A program made the translations under genes and the position numbers. This document shows positions 1 through 7,246 of a DNA stretch of 33,399 bases, in pieces (position 1 is the first letter of the stretch; every line of letters begins with the position of its first letter). The notes below the pieces were generated by a model, which did not search any database, was not told the origin of the DNA, and saw only the letters and a list, made by a program, of their open reading frames with translations. Source of the stretch: Sulfurospirillum sp. UBA6810 (GTDB taxonomy: Bacteria; Campylobacterota; Campylobacteria; Campylobacterales; Sulfurospirillaceae); the NCBI GenBank assembly GCA_002469305.1, contig DKEY01000037.1, forward strand, positions 1,241-34,639. The letters are read 5' to 3'.

Positions 1-25
1 TGAGTTTAAGTCTAATTTTTTCCAT
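1..25 (-). CDS. Possible 5' end of a leftward gene running off the window
   Basis: Read on the minus strand, an ATG at 25 opens a frame (MEKIRLKL) that continues to the edge of the window. An AGGGG stretch sits about six bases upstream on that strand and could be a ribosome binding site. Only eight codons are visible, so the product cannot be named and the gene itself is a guess from start codon plus Shine-Dalgarno. Confidence 0.3.
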
Positions 26-141
26 AAAAACCCCTAAAAAAGAACTTGTCACCCATCTAACTGTTTTCTTTAGCTTGAACTAAGTCCAATCTAAATTCAT
101 TGCACTTAAAGCTTGTCTTTTCAGACAGAAACCAACTAGTG

Positions 142-216
142 ATGACTATTAAGGAACGTGATTTTACTAAAATTAATATTAAAAGTCAAGTATTTAGGGC
201 TTTCGAGAACTTTTGA
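142..216 (+). other. 24-codon reading frame, possible gene remnant
   Basis: An ATG at 142 opens a frame rich in charged residues (MTIKERDFTKINIKSQVF...) that ends at TGA 214-216. The frame is open upstream to a stop at 76-78. There is no convincing ribosome binding site. It could be a decayed gene fragment or chance. The rest of 46-240 shows nothing else I can support. Confidence 0.2.
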
Positions 217-223
217 TGTAAAT

Positions 224-269
224 TTATTTCCTTTTTATAAGGAAAATAATATAATTTCAACAAAGGAGT
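224..269 (+). promoter_or_regulatory. Promoter and RBS of the 274 gene
   Basis: A -10 box TATAAT lies at 250-255 and AAGGAG at about 263-268, just ahead of the ATG at 274. Partly inside the promoter is an imperfect hairpin (TTATTTCCTT at 224-233 with AAGGAAAATAA at 239-249). It may be the terminator of something upstream or an operator-like repeat. No clear -35 box is seen, as is common in Campylobacterota. Confidence 0.5.
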
Positions 270-273
270 TTAT

Positions 274-1347
274 ATGCAAGATTTAGAAATTTTATATGAA
301 CTAGAAAATAAAAATATAACTTTTTACGACAGAAAATTACAAATTTCATCTAAAAGATTACTTATAAAAGGGATAAAAAAAAGTGGAAAAACACATCTTA
401 TTTATGACTATCTTTCAAATTTTAAACCAGAAGAGTACTTATATATGGATTTGCTAGATGAGAGAGTTACTCTTTTACATGTAAAGAATGATTTGGATGC
501 TTTTGTGAAAAAAAATCATATTAGTTTACTTGTTATAGAAAATTATGACCCTGATATTGTTTTGCCTGATATACCTGAAATCATACTCACAAGCAATAAA
601 TTAAACTTACATGTAGAAAATTTTGATGAAAAGATTTTATATCCGCTTGATTTTGAAGAGTTTATCGCATTTGATAGAAAGCACTCCAATATAGAACAAC
701 TCTTTAACAACTATGCAAATCATGGAACATTTCCGCAGATCGTTTTAAACCATGAAAATAATCTACATAGAAATATGCAAGATTTGATACACCTCATCAT
801 CGACGATAGACAAAAGCATATCCTTTTTAAAAAGTTTTGTGAACTGCAAAGTACAAAAATTTCCCTTTTTCAAATCTATAATCAACTAAAGAGTAGTATC
901 AAAATATCTAAAGACAAACTCTACAAAAGCGTGGAAGAGTTAGAAAATGAATCATTACTTTTTTTAGTACAAAAGTACAATTCACCAAACTCCAATAAAA
1001 AAGTTTTTCTTATAGATTTTGCGATAAAAAATGCCATGAGTTTTAAAAAAGACTTTATAAAGAGATTTGAAAACATCCTTTTTTTAGAATTGTTTAAAAA
1101 AAACCTTGAGATATTTTATACCGACTTCATAGATTTATATGTACCCAAACTAAATCTTGCCATCATGTGTCTGCCTTTTTCACCCCAAAATGTCATAGAA
1201 GCAAAAATCAAAAAGAACCTCTCTCATTTTAAAGAGATGGATATCTCTGTTATAGAAGTAGTCTCCTTAGGGAATGAAGAGGAGTTCATGCTAGAAAATC
1301 TTACATGTAAGATTGTCCCCTTTTGGGAGTGGGCTTTGCGTGAGTGA
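274..1347 (+). CDS. P-loop (AAA_14/DUF4143-like) ATPase
   Basis: This 357-residue cytoplasmic protein carries a Walker A motif GIKKSGKT at residues 33-40. A hydrophobic Walker-B-like strand (LLVIENYD) follows about 55 residues later, then a sensor-like EIILTSN. The middle (about 170-240) resembles a winged-helix segment and the C-terminal third has the alternating beta/alpha pattern of DUF4143-type tails. Proteins of this layout are poorly characterised ATPases sometimes linked to DNA or to toxin-like functions; a specific role cannot be read here. It has its own promoter and a good AAGGAG site. Its last 57 bases overlap the 3' end of the convergent phosphatase gene. Confidence 0.7.
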   Translation: MQDLEILYELENKNITFYDRKLQISSKRLLIKGIKKSGKTHLIYDYLSNFKPEEYLYMDLLDERVTLLHVKNDLDAFVKKNHISLLVIENYDPDIVLPDIPEIILTSNKLNLHVENFDEKILYPLDFEEFIAFDRKHSNIEQLFNNYANHGTFPQIVLNHENNLHRNMQDLIHLIIDDRQKHILFKKFCELQSTKISLFQIYNQLKSSIKISKDKLYKSVEELENESLLFLVQKYNSPNSNKKVFLIDFAIKNAMSFKKDFIKRFENILFLELFKKNLEIFYTDFIDLYVPKLNLAIMCLPFSPQNVIEAKIKKNLSHFKEMDISVIEVVSLGNEEEFMLENLTCKIVPFWEWALRE

Positions 1348-2598
1348 TTTGTTTATATTGAGATATTTTCTGATAGTAATACTATTGCCTTGTTCATTGT
1401 AGTAAAACCTATCAAGAAGTTTTCTTGCTATCATAATACCTCTTCCATTGAAACTACGTGGATTGAGAACAAGCTGTCTTAATTCTCTTACATCAAATCC
1501 TTTACCAAAATCGCTAATCCTAGCGATAAACATAACTTTCTCAGCTCGTTCTCTCACGAAGTACTTTACACTGATTTTTTTATCTATAAACTTTGTTTCC
1601 AATACATCAAGCATATCATCAAACTCACCCTCTTCTATCAACTTAGCCTTCTCCTCTTTACTCAGTCCATATAACCCATGTTCTACTGCATTGAGTAGTA
1701 ATTCTGACATAGCTAAAACAATTTCAGAAGCACACTTGGCGTCAGCACCAAATGAAGTGACATACTGTCTCACTTCTTGGAGTAAGACATCTACCTCATA
1801 TCTTGAGCCATTAATATTTTTATCTATCCAAGCTACTTCTAATGAGACAGAGTTAATATAAAAATAAGCTATATCATCTTGTTTATCATCTACCCTAGAA
1901 TCAACTAATTTCATAAAGCCAGTGATACAATCAGATTGTTTAAAATCTTCATAGAGATAATTTTTATAAAACTCTCCATTTGTTAATTTATTTTCACATA
2001 ACCCATCTGTATATATGAGAATTCTCTTCATATGCGCCACATCAATACTATTTATAGTAAAGTCTTCTGTATATTTGCTTATTGGCATATTGTTACTTTT
2101 TGCTTTTATTAACTCTTCATTTGCATCTATCGCAAGCATTGCTGGCATCCCAAAGGAAGCATACTCACACCTAGAGGTTGCTCTATCATACATAGCAAAT
2201 ACTATTGCTATCATTTCATTGTCAAGTAAATCTTCTTTAATATACTCTATATATCTTTGTATCCAAGTTTTAAACTCAAAATTTTTACTATGTTGCATTT
2301 GATTGAATATATAATTTAAAAGTGTAGTAGAAGAGGTAGCAGTAAGTGAGGCAGATATGCCTTTACCCATAGCATCTATAAGAAACAAAACAATTTTACC
2401 ATCATAACATTTACGCAAAGAGTAGCTATCTCCACTCAATATTTCCATAGGCTTGTAAAACATATCAAATCTTAAAAGAGTATCAATTCCCCCCACACTT
2501 CTCTCAATTTGTTGATAATAGAGGTCATTTTTGATGATATTTAACTCTTTGTTAAAAGCATTTTCTAACTCTGAGTTCATATTTTTTTCTCTTTGCAT
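1291..2598 (-). CDS. SpoIIE-type PP2C phosphatase fused to an anti-sigma-like HATPase domain
   Basis: This 435-residue soluble protein has an N-terminal PPM/SpoIIE phosphatase domain (about 40-245) with metal-binding blocks LSGDSYS, IDAMGKGISASL and ILIYTDGLCE. A GHKL ATPase domain of the RsbW/anti-sigma type follows (about 265-415), with N-box ELLLNAVEHGLYG, DFGKGF and a glycine-rich NGRGIMIARKL. Phosphatase-kinase fusions of this kind act on phosphorylated STAS-domain antagonists in partner-switching pathways, giving both activities in one chain. No STAS gene or sigma factor is adjacent; the nearest STAS-like gene is in the chemosensory cluster. The ATG at 2598 is supported by AAAGG; an ATG six codons later is an alternative. 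Its end overlaps the ATPase gene tail to tail. Confidence 0.85.
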   Translation of the reverse strand: MQREKNMNSELENAFNKELNIIKNDLYYQQIERSVGGIDTLLRFDMFYKPMEILSGDSYSLRKCYDGKIVLFLIDAMGKGISASLTATSSTTLLNYIFNQMQHSKNFEFKTWIQRYIEYIKEDLLDNEMIAIVFAMYDRATSRCEYASFGMPAMLAIDANEELIKAKSNNMPISKYTEDFTINSIDVAHMKRILIYTDGLCENKLTNGEFYKNYLYEDFKQSDCITGFMKLVDSRVDDKQDDIAYFYINSVSLEVAWIDKNINGSRYEVDVLLQEVRQYVTSFGADAKCASEIVLAMSELLLNAVEHGLYGLSKEEKAKLIEEGEFDDMLDVLETKFIDKKISVKYFVRERAEKVMFIARISDFGKGFDVRELRQLVLNPRSFNGRGIMIARKLLDRFYYNEQGNSITIRKYLNINKSLTQSPLPKGDNLTCKIF

Positions 2599-2687
2599 TT
2601 GGAACCTTTATATAAAGTATCGTAAATATAATATCTACTTTTTAGTTAGATTAGATTAAAATAAAATCTTACATGTAAGGAGTAGAC

Positions 2688-3236
2688 ATGCTTTGTGGGA
2701 TTGATGAGGCTGGGCGAGGTTGCATTGCAGGTCCACTGGTTGTAGCTGGTGTTGTTTTGGAAAACTTCGTTGCAGGGCTTAATGACTCAAAAGTTTTGAG
2801 TGAGAAAAAAAGAGAAGAGTTATTTGATATCATAAAAACAAATTCAAAACACAAAATTCTCTTTTATGATAATAATCTCATAGATGAAAAAGGCCTTAGC
2901 TACTGTCTTAACAATGCTATTTCTGAGATAAAAAATCACTTCAGTGAGTGTGAAATTTTGATGGATGGCAACAGCACTTTTGGAGTAAATGGCATAAAAA
3001 CCATGATAAAAGCAGATGCACAGATTGCTGAAGTGAGTGCGGCAAGTATCTTAGCAAAAGTAAGTCGTGACCATTATATGTATGAAGTCTCAGAAGAGTA
3101 TAAAATGTATGATTTTAAAAAACATAAAGGGTATGGAACAGCTTTACATGTAAGTGAAATAAAAGAGTATGGATACTCCAATATACACAGAAAAAGTTTT
3201 AAGATAAAGAGCTTACACCAGCCCTCTTTGTTTTAA
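2688..3236 (+). CDS. rnhB: Ribonuclease HII
   Basis: RNase HII cleaves the RNA strand of RNA-DNA hybrids and nicks at single ribonucleotides embedded in DNA. The 182-residue protein opens with the family signature CGIDEAGRGCIAGP, giving catalytic Asp6 and Glu7. A further acidic residue is in ILMDGNSTFG, and the conserved AEVSAASILAKVSRD block follows. The length is typical of the family. The start ATG follows AAGGAG, and that Shine-Dalgarno overlaps a copy of the TTACATGTAA palindrome at 2669-2678. The gene stands alone between a leftward gene upstream and a convergent gene downstream. Confidence 0.95.
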   Translation: MLCGIDEAGRGCIAGPLVVAGVVLENFVAGLNDSKVLSEKKREELFDIIKTNSKHKILFYDNNLIDEKGLSYCLNNAISEIKNHFSECEILMDGNSTFGVNGIKTMIKADAQIAEVSAASILAKVSRDHYMYEVSEEYKMYDFKKHKGYGTALHVSEIKEYGYSNIHRKSFKIKSLHQPSLF

Positions 3237-3264
3237 CAAGAGAGAGGATACCCTCCCTCTTGTT
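3235..3264. terminator. Hairpin between convergent rnhB and rubrerythrin-like gene
   Basis: AACAAGAGAGAGG (3235-3247) pairs with 3252-3264 through 13 positions with a single A/C mismatch and a four-base loop ATAC. It starts at the rnhB stop codon and sits between two convergent genes, so it may serve both. The U-tract is poor on the plus strand. Confidence 0.6.
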
Positions 3265-3273
3265 CTGTCTAAT

Positions 3274-3765
3274 TTAATCTTCCTCAATTATTCTATAAAA
3301 CTCTGCACTCTCTAACCAAAGGTTTGGAGAAGCTACAAAGTTAGCTATATTTTCTAGGAGTTCTTGGTGCTTTTTTTCTTCCTCTGCTATAAGAGTCCAA
3401 GCATTTTTCAAAGATTCATCACTCTCTTCTGCTGCTTTTTGCATATAAAACTGGTATGATTTATCTTCTACATCTGCTGCTTTTTTATAAAATGCTACTT
3501 GCTCGTCATTGAAGTTGTATCGTTTATTTTCTGCCTTAAGTGCAACAAATATCTTTCTAGCACTTTGCTTTACATCAAAGCCTTTTGCTGCTTCTATCGT
3601 TTGATTTTTTGACATTTTTTCAAATGCCTTATAGTGCTTGAGTTCTTCATCAGCTAACATAACTAAAACACTTTTTAGTTTACCATCACTCGTTTTATCC
3701 GCCATATCTCTATAAAGTTTTTCTGCCTCTAACTCCATACGCATAGCATACTCATAAGCGTTCAT
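3274..3765 (-). CDS. Rubrerythrin-like ferritin-family di-iron protein
   Basis: This 163-residue, four-helix-bundle-like protein has two internally similar halves, each with a Glu-rich helix followed by an ExxH motif: EYAMRMELEAEKLY with EELKHYKAF, and AADVEDKSYQFY with EEEKKHQELL. These are the expected ligands of a carboxylate-bridged di-iron centre. There is no C-terminal rubredoxin domain, so it is a short rubrerythrin or ferritin-like protein. Such proteins usually act in peroxide reduction or iron handling in microaerophiles and anaerobes. The Trp- and Phe-containing tail (NLWLESAEFYRIIEED) is typical of the group. It is monocistronic, ending at the shared hairpin. Confidence 0.85.
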   Translation of the reverse strand: MNAYEYAMRMELEAEKLYRDMADKTSDGKLKSVLVMLADEELKHYKAFEKMSKNQTIEAAKGFDVKQSARKIFVALKAENKRYNFNDEQVAFYKKAADVEDKSYQFYMQKAAEESDESLKNAWTLIAEEEKKHQELLENIANFVASPNLWLESAEFYRIIEED

Positions 3766-3834
3766 CTATCCCTCCCATCAAATCTCATTTTCATAGAGCA
3801 TAATAGTATCAAGAACTTATGAAAAAAAAATGAC

Positions 3835-4914
3835 TTATAGGTAAACTTTTTTTACATTTTCTAGGCGAGAGCTCATGTTTAAAAGGAGTAAATCCGCGAC
3901 TACCAAAGCGCTCATAGACTCAGCAACAACACTTCCTCTTACAGCTATACAAGGGTCATGTCTGCCTTTAAGGGAACACTCTTTTTGCTCATTATAAATA
4001 TCAACAGTCTTTTGGCTAATAAAAATAGAAGGTGTCGGTTTAAAATAGACTTTAAACTCTATATTGTCTCCATTGCTGATGCCACCAAGGATTCCTCCGC
4101 TGTGATTTGTCACAAAGCCATCTGTTTTTATTGGGTCATTGTTTTGAGAGCCTTTTAGAGATGCCGCTTGAAAGCCATCTCCTATCTCTATGGCTTTTAC
4201 GCCATTTATCCCCATCATCGCATCCGCCAAAAGAGCATCTAGTTTGTAGTAAAGTGGCTCACCCAACCCAATAGGTGCATTGATGATGCGTACAAGTGCA
4301 ACGCCTCCAACAGAGTCATGCTCATTTTTTGCTTCCAAAATGGCCTTTTTTTGAGACTCTTCGACATTTTTATCCAAAGCATATATCTCACTTTTGCTTA
4401 CATGTAAGAAATCAAACTCTTCTGCTTTGATACCCGCTATCTCGCAAATACCACTTTGCACTTTTATACCAAGTTCACTAAGTAGTATCTTTGCAATAGC
4501 TCCTGCTGCGACTCTTGCTGCTGTTTCTCTTGCACTGCTACGTCCTCCACCTCGATAATCACGAAGTCCGTATTTGTTAAAATAAGTAAAATCAGCATGA
4601 CCTGGTCTAAATATATCTTTTATATTATCATAGTCATTGCTTTTTTGATTTTCATTGAAGATAACCAAAGCTATGGGAGTACCTGTACTAAGACCTTCAA
4701 AAACTCCACTGAGGATTTCTACTCTATCACCCTCTTTTCTAGCGGTTGCAAATTTATTTGTCCCTGGTTTTCTTCTATCAAGTTCACTTTGGATAAAATC
4801 TACATCTATGACTAAACCAGCTGGAACACCATCAACAACACAACCAATCGCCTTGCCATGAGACTCACCAAAGGTTGTAAAGCTAAATTTTTTACCAAAT
4901 GTATTAGTGCCCAT
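3835..4914 (-). CDS. aroC: Chorismate synthase
   Basis: Chorismate synthase converts 5-enolpyruvylshikimate-3-phosphate to chorismate, the last shikimate step, using reduced FMN. The 359-residue product shows the family signatures: GESHGKAIGCVVDGVPAG near the N-terminus, RPGHADFTYFNKYG and DYRGGGRSSARETAARVAAGA in the middle, and the C-terminal GRHDPCIAVRG block. It is full length. It is the last gene of the leftward TPR-rnhA-rnc-aroC operon and its start overlaps the end of rnc by 11 bases, so translation is probably coupled. Confidence 0.97.
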   Translation of the reverse strand: MGTNTFGKKFSFTTFGESHGKAIGCVVDGVPAGLVIDVDFIQSELDRRKPGTNKFATARKEGDRVEILSGVFEGLSTGTPIALVIFNENQKSNDYDNIKDIFRPGHADFTYFNKYGLRDYRGGGRSSARETAARVAAGAIAKILLSELGIKVQSGICEIAGIKAEEFDFLHVSKSEIYALDKNVEESQKKAILEAKNEHDSVGGVALVRIINAPIGLGEPLYYKLDALLADAMMGINGVKAIEIGDGFQAASLKGSQNNDPIKTDGFVTNHSGGILGGISNGDNIEFKVYFKPTPSIFISQKTVDIYNEQKECSLKGRHDPCIAVRGSVVAESMSALVVADLLLLNMSSRLENVKKVYL

Positions 4915-5587
4915 TTTCTACTCCATTGAGCACATTGAGTGCTATTTTTGCCGCATTTTGCTGTGCTTCTTTTTTACTTTTGCCCTTGGCAACAGCTATG
5001 AGTGTTCCTCTTATATTGACAGAAACTTCAAACTCTTTTTTATGATCAGGTCCACTTGCATTTTCCAAAATATACTCTGGTGTTACCCCTTGATGGGCTT
5101 GAGTAAACTCTTGGAGTGTTGTTTTATAGTCTTTAAAGATAGTGTCTAAATCTATCTGTGGATAAGCTCTCTCTAAAAGTTCTGTTGAAATTGTTTTCAC
5201 TTTTTCTATACCAGCTTCAAGGTAAAGCGCTCCCATGACAGCTTCAAAAGCATTGGAGAGTAAAGATGACTTTTCTCTACCTTTGTTGTTCTCTTCTGCC
5301 ACCGAGATAAAGATGTATTCCCCAAGATTGAGAAGCTTTGCCAGTTTTTCAAAACCTTTTTCATTGACCAAAGAGGCTCGCAGTTTTGAGAGATCTCCCT
5401 CAGGAACGTGAGGAAAGTTTTTATAAAGGTACTCTCCAACTATCAAATCTAAAACTGCGTCTCCTAGAAACTCTAGTCTTTCATTGTTGTATGGTTTTTT
5501 GTAACTCTTGTGTGTAAGTGCCTCGATTATCAGGTTTTTGTCTTGAAACTGATAATCCAAACGCTTCTGTAATGCCTTGATATTCAT
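4904..5587 (-). CDS. rnc: Ribonuclease III
   Basis: RNase III cuts double-stranded RNA in rRNA precursors and structured mRNAs. The 227-residue protein has the endonuclease domain with EALTHKSY and the signature ERLEFLGDAVLDLIVGEYL, and a second acidic helix around FEAVMGALYLEAG. A C-terminal double-stranded RNA-binding domain spans about 155-225 (KTTLQEFTQ...GTLIAVAKGKSKKEAQQNAAKIAL). The length is normal. It lies 13 bases downstream of rnhA and overlaps aroC by 11 bases; rnhA-rnc-aroC is an order I recall from Helicobacter pylori. Confidence 0.96.
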   Translation of the reverse strand: MNIKALQKRLDYQFQDKNLIIEALTHKSYKKPYNNERLEFLGDAVLDLIVGEYLYKNFPHVPEGDLSKLRASLVNEKGFEKLAKLLNLGEYIFISVAEENNKGREKSSLLSNAFEAVMGALYLEAGIEKVKTISTELLERAYPQIDLDTIFKDYKTTLQEFTQAHQGVTPEYILENASGPDHKKEFEVSVNIRGTLIAVAKGKSKKEAQQNAAKIALNVLNGVENGH

Positions 5588-5600
5588 AATAATCCTTTGA

Positions 5601-6035
5601 CTAAATATCTGTTGGTGTTCTTAGTGTCTCAGCCTGTGCCTTTGCTATAACATCACAACGTTCATTTTCTTCATGCCCTGCATGACCTCTCACCCAAGTT
5701 GCTTTCACGATATGCGGTTTGGAAACTTCTATATATCTTCTCCACATATCTGGATTTTTAACTTTTGCAAAACCTCTTTTGACCCAACTCTCCAGCCACT
5801 CATTTATCCCTTTGACAACATAACTTGAATCACTCACGATATGCACTTCACAAGGCTCTTTGAGTGCATTGAGACCTTCGATAACAGCTAGCAACTCCAT
5901 CTGATTGTTTGTAGCATCTCTTTGGGCACCACTTATTATCTTTTCATTGTCTTTATAACGAAGTATGGCACAGTACCCTCCTAAGCCTGGATTGCCTAGG
6001 GCTGAACCATCACTGAAAAGAGATATTTTCTTCAT
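5601..6035 (-). CDS. rnhA: Ribonuclease HI
   Basis: RNase HI degrades the RNA of RNA-DNA hybrids. The 144-residue form starting at ATG 6035 shows the catalytic set: Asp9 in LFSDGSALGNPG, a Glu in NNQMELLAVIEGL, Asp in IVSDSSYVVKGI, and the C-terminal WVRGHAGHEENERCD with the last acidic residue. The frame also allows a GTG start at 6041, but neither start has a good Shine-Dalgarno; I chose the ATG because the length then fits the family. It overlaps the upstream TPR gene by 26 bases, so translation is probably coupled. Confidence 0.94.
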   Translation of the reverse strand: MKKISLFSDGSALGNPGLGGYCAILRYKDNEKIISGAQRDATNNQMELLAVIEGLNALKEPCEVHIVSDSSYVVKGINEWLESWVKRGFAKVKNPDMWRRYIEVSKPHIVKATWVRGHAGHEENERCDVIAKAQAETLRTPTDI

Positions 6036-7053
6036 ATTCACTACGTGTTATAACTGGGTTGATTTTTGCCTTTGCAATACTATGACAATTTGGGCATCTG
6101 TAAAAATGCATAGGAAAAGTATTTTTACAAGAATCACACATATACTCAAAATTGAGTGTTGCTTTATAAAATGCTGCTTTGCTTAGTTTTGAAATTACTT
6201 CAAACTCAAAATATGCAAAAGATTTGTCAAATCCATTTTTGATACCTCTTGCGTCAAGTATCTCTTGGATAAGTTCATTTTGTGAGGCTTTTAAGTCCAT
6301 AAAGTTAAAATCCATATACCAAATCAAATCAATCAAATTTTTTATCTCAAAACTATCAAGCAGTTCTAATGAAATAGGCTTATTGATAAGGATGGCAAAC
6401 TCTAAAAGTTTTCTTTGCAAAAATGGAGTTTTTTGGCTTAACTCTTCTAACTGAGAGAGTTTTTTCAAATCATCTATCTTATAGTTGTAGATGATGGATA
6501 AAGCTTTAAGATAAGCTCTTTGGTTGGTTACTTTTGCCCCAAGTTCTTCTAGTGAGTCAAGTACTTCTATCGCTTTTTCGTACTCTTTGAGTTTTTCATA
6601 TGTGACACTTAAAAATTTGAGTGATTCTTCATTGCGTGGGTGTAGTTTGAGTGACTCTAAAAATATATCCTCACTTCTGCGCAAAAAACCCGCTTTAAAA
6701 TAAGTCTTTCCAAGTTCTGCTAGTACATACTCTTTTTGTTCTCTTTTCTTTGTTCTCTCTAAAACGATAAGATAAAGACCGATAGCCTTTTCATAATCCC
6801 CACTTTTTGTATAAGAGTGCGCTAAAAGGGCTAATGACTCTGGGGGAATAGTATAATCTTTTAGCAGTTTTTTATACTCATCTTCATCACTAACGATTTC
6901 AAACTTTTTGATAAATTGTTCTATCCCATGTTTCTCTTCTTTGCTCTTGTATGTACCCCACCAGTAGTTGACAAAAGAGATAACAAATACAGCAGAAAAA
7001 AGTATGATAAGCCCAAACATCGGGTCTCTATACTCTATAAAAAAATTATCCAA
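6010..7053 (-). CDS. Membrane-anchored TPR protein with zinc ribbon (LapB/YciM-like)
   Basis: This 347-residue protein has one N-terminal membrane segment (about 12-32), then tandem TPR helices (for example EKAIGLYLIVLERTKKREQKEYVLAELGKTYFKAG), and ends in a rubredoxin-like CDSC...CPNC metal site. That order (membrane anchor, TPRs, terminal four-Cys ribbon) is the layout of LapB/YciM, which in E. coli controls LpxC and so lipopolysaccharide amount. The match is by architecture only. The frame starts with TTG at 7053, supported by AAAGG seven bases upstream; no ATG or GTG fits. It is the first gene of the leftward operon and is driven by the promoter at 7093-7098. Confidence 0.75.
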   Translation of the reverse strand: MDNFFIEYRDPMFGLIILFSAVFVISFVNYWWGTYKSKEEKHGIEQFIKKFEIVSDEDEYKKLLKDYTIPPESLALLAHSYTKSGDYEKAIGLYLIVLERTKKREQKEYVLAELGKTYFKAGFLRRSEDIFLESLKLHPRNEESLKFLSVTYEKLKEYEKAIEVLDSLEELGAKVTNQRAYLKALSIIYNYKIDDLKKLSQLEELSQKTPFLQRKLLEFAILINKPISLELLDSFEIKNLIDLIWYMDFNFMDLKASQNELIQEILDARGIKNGFDKSFAYFEFEVISKLSKAAFYKATLNFEYMCDSCKNTFPMHFYRCPNCHSIAKAKINPVITRSEYEENISFQ

Positions 7054-7092
7054 AACACGACCTTTAAATCTAGTTCTTTACAAAAGCAGAAC

Positions 7093-7103
7093 ATTATAGC
7101 AAA
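7093..7103 (-). promoter_or_regulatory. Extended -10 promoter of the TPR-rnhA-rnc-aroC operon
   Basis: On the minus strand the sequence reads TTTGCTATAAT, an extended -10 (TGnTATAAT) with the hexamer at 7093-7098. It would place the transcript start near 7086, about 33 bases before the TTG start. It lies back to back with the dnaG promoter -10 only ten bases away. Confidence 0.55.
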
Positions 7104-7108
7104 TTTAG

Positions 7109-7114
7109 TATAAT
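7109..7114 (+). promoter_or_regulatory. -10 box of the dnaG leader
   Basis: TATAAT at 7109-7114 is the best -10 match ahead of dnaG. With usual spacing the transcript would begin at about 7120-7122, that is, at or next to the ATG of the first micro-ORF, which would then be leaderless. Confidence 0.5.
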
Positions 7115-7120
7115 AGCTTT

Positions 7121-7168
7121 ATGATAGACACAAGAAGAGCTTTAAAAATTGAGGAATATGAGATATGA
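7121..7168 (+). CDS. Leader micro-ORF 1 before dnaG (15 aa)
   Basis: The frame encodes MIDTRRALKIEEYEI. Its first 11 bases, ATGATAGACAC, are identical to the first 11 bases of dnaG at 7247, so both proteins begin MIDT. It sits right at the predicted transcript start and ends in an ATGA overlap with micro-ORF 2. Translation is inferred from layout only; it could equally be a partial duplication of the dnaG start. Confidence 0.35.
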   Translation: MIDTRRALKIEEYEI

Positions 7169-7242
7169 ATATATGCAGAAGTTCTGCTTCGTGCTTTAGT
7201 AAGATGAATTTTTATTGGACTTGTTCAATAAAAAGAAGATGA
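7165..7242 (+). CDS. Leader micro-ORF 2 before dnaG (25 aa)
   Basis: This 25-residue frame starts with ATG in an ATGA overlap with micro-ORF 1 and is preceded by TGAGGA at a good distance. It stops at 7242, four bases before the dnaG ATG. It contains several Cys and Ser residues and a basic tail (SIKRR). dnaG has only a weak Shine-Dalgarno of its own, so ribosomes finishing this frame could restart on dnaG. An 11-pair hairpin (7209-7234) lies inside the frame. Function as a coupling leader is inference. Confidence 0.35.
   Translation: MNICRSSASCFSKMNFYWTCSIKRR
7209..7234 (+). promoter_or_regulatory. Hairpin in the dnaG leader
   Basis: TTTTTATTGGA (7209-7219) pairs with TTCAATAAAAA (7224-7234) around a four-base loop, including one G/T pair. 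It ends 12 bases before the dnaG start, so it could limit access to the start region or be opened by ribosomes translating micro-ORF 2. A second near-palindrome, GCAGAAGTTCTGC, is at 7175-7187. Confidence 0.4.
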
Positions 7243-7246
7243 TAAG

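Noticed and set aside
2688..6035. Three ribonucleases (HII, III, HI) within 3.4 kb as a possible RNA-processing island
   Set aside because: rnhA-rnc-aroC is an ordinary conserved arrangement in this phylum, and rnhB is a separate transcript; closeness is likely incidental.
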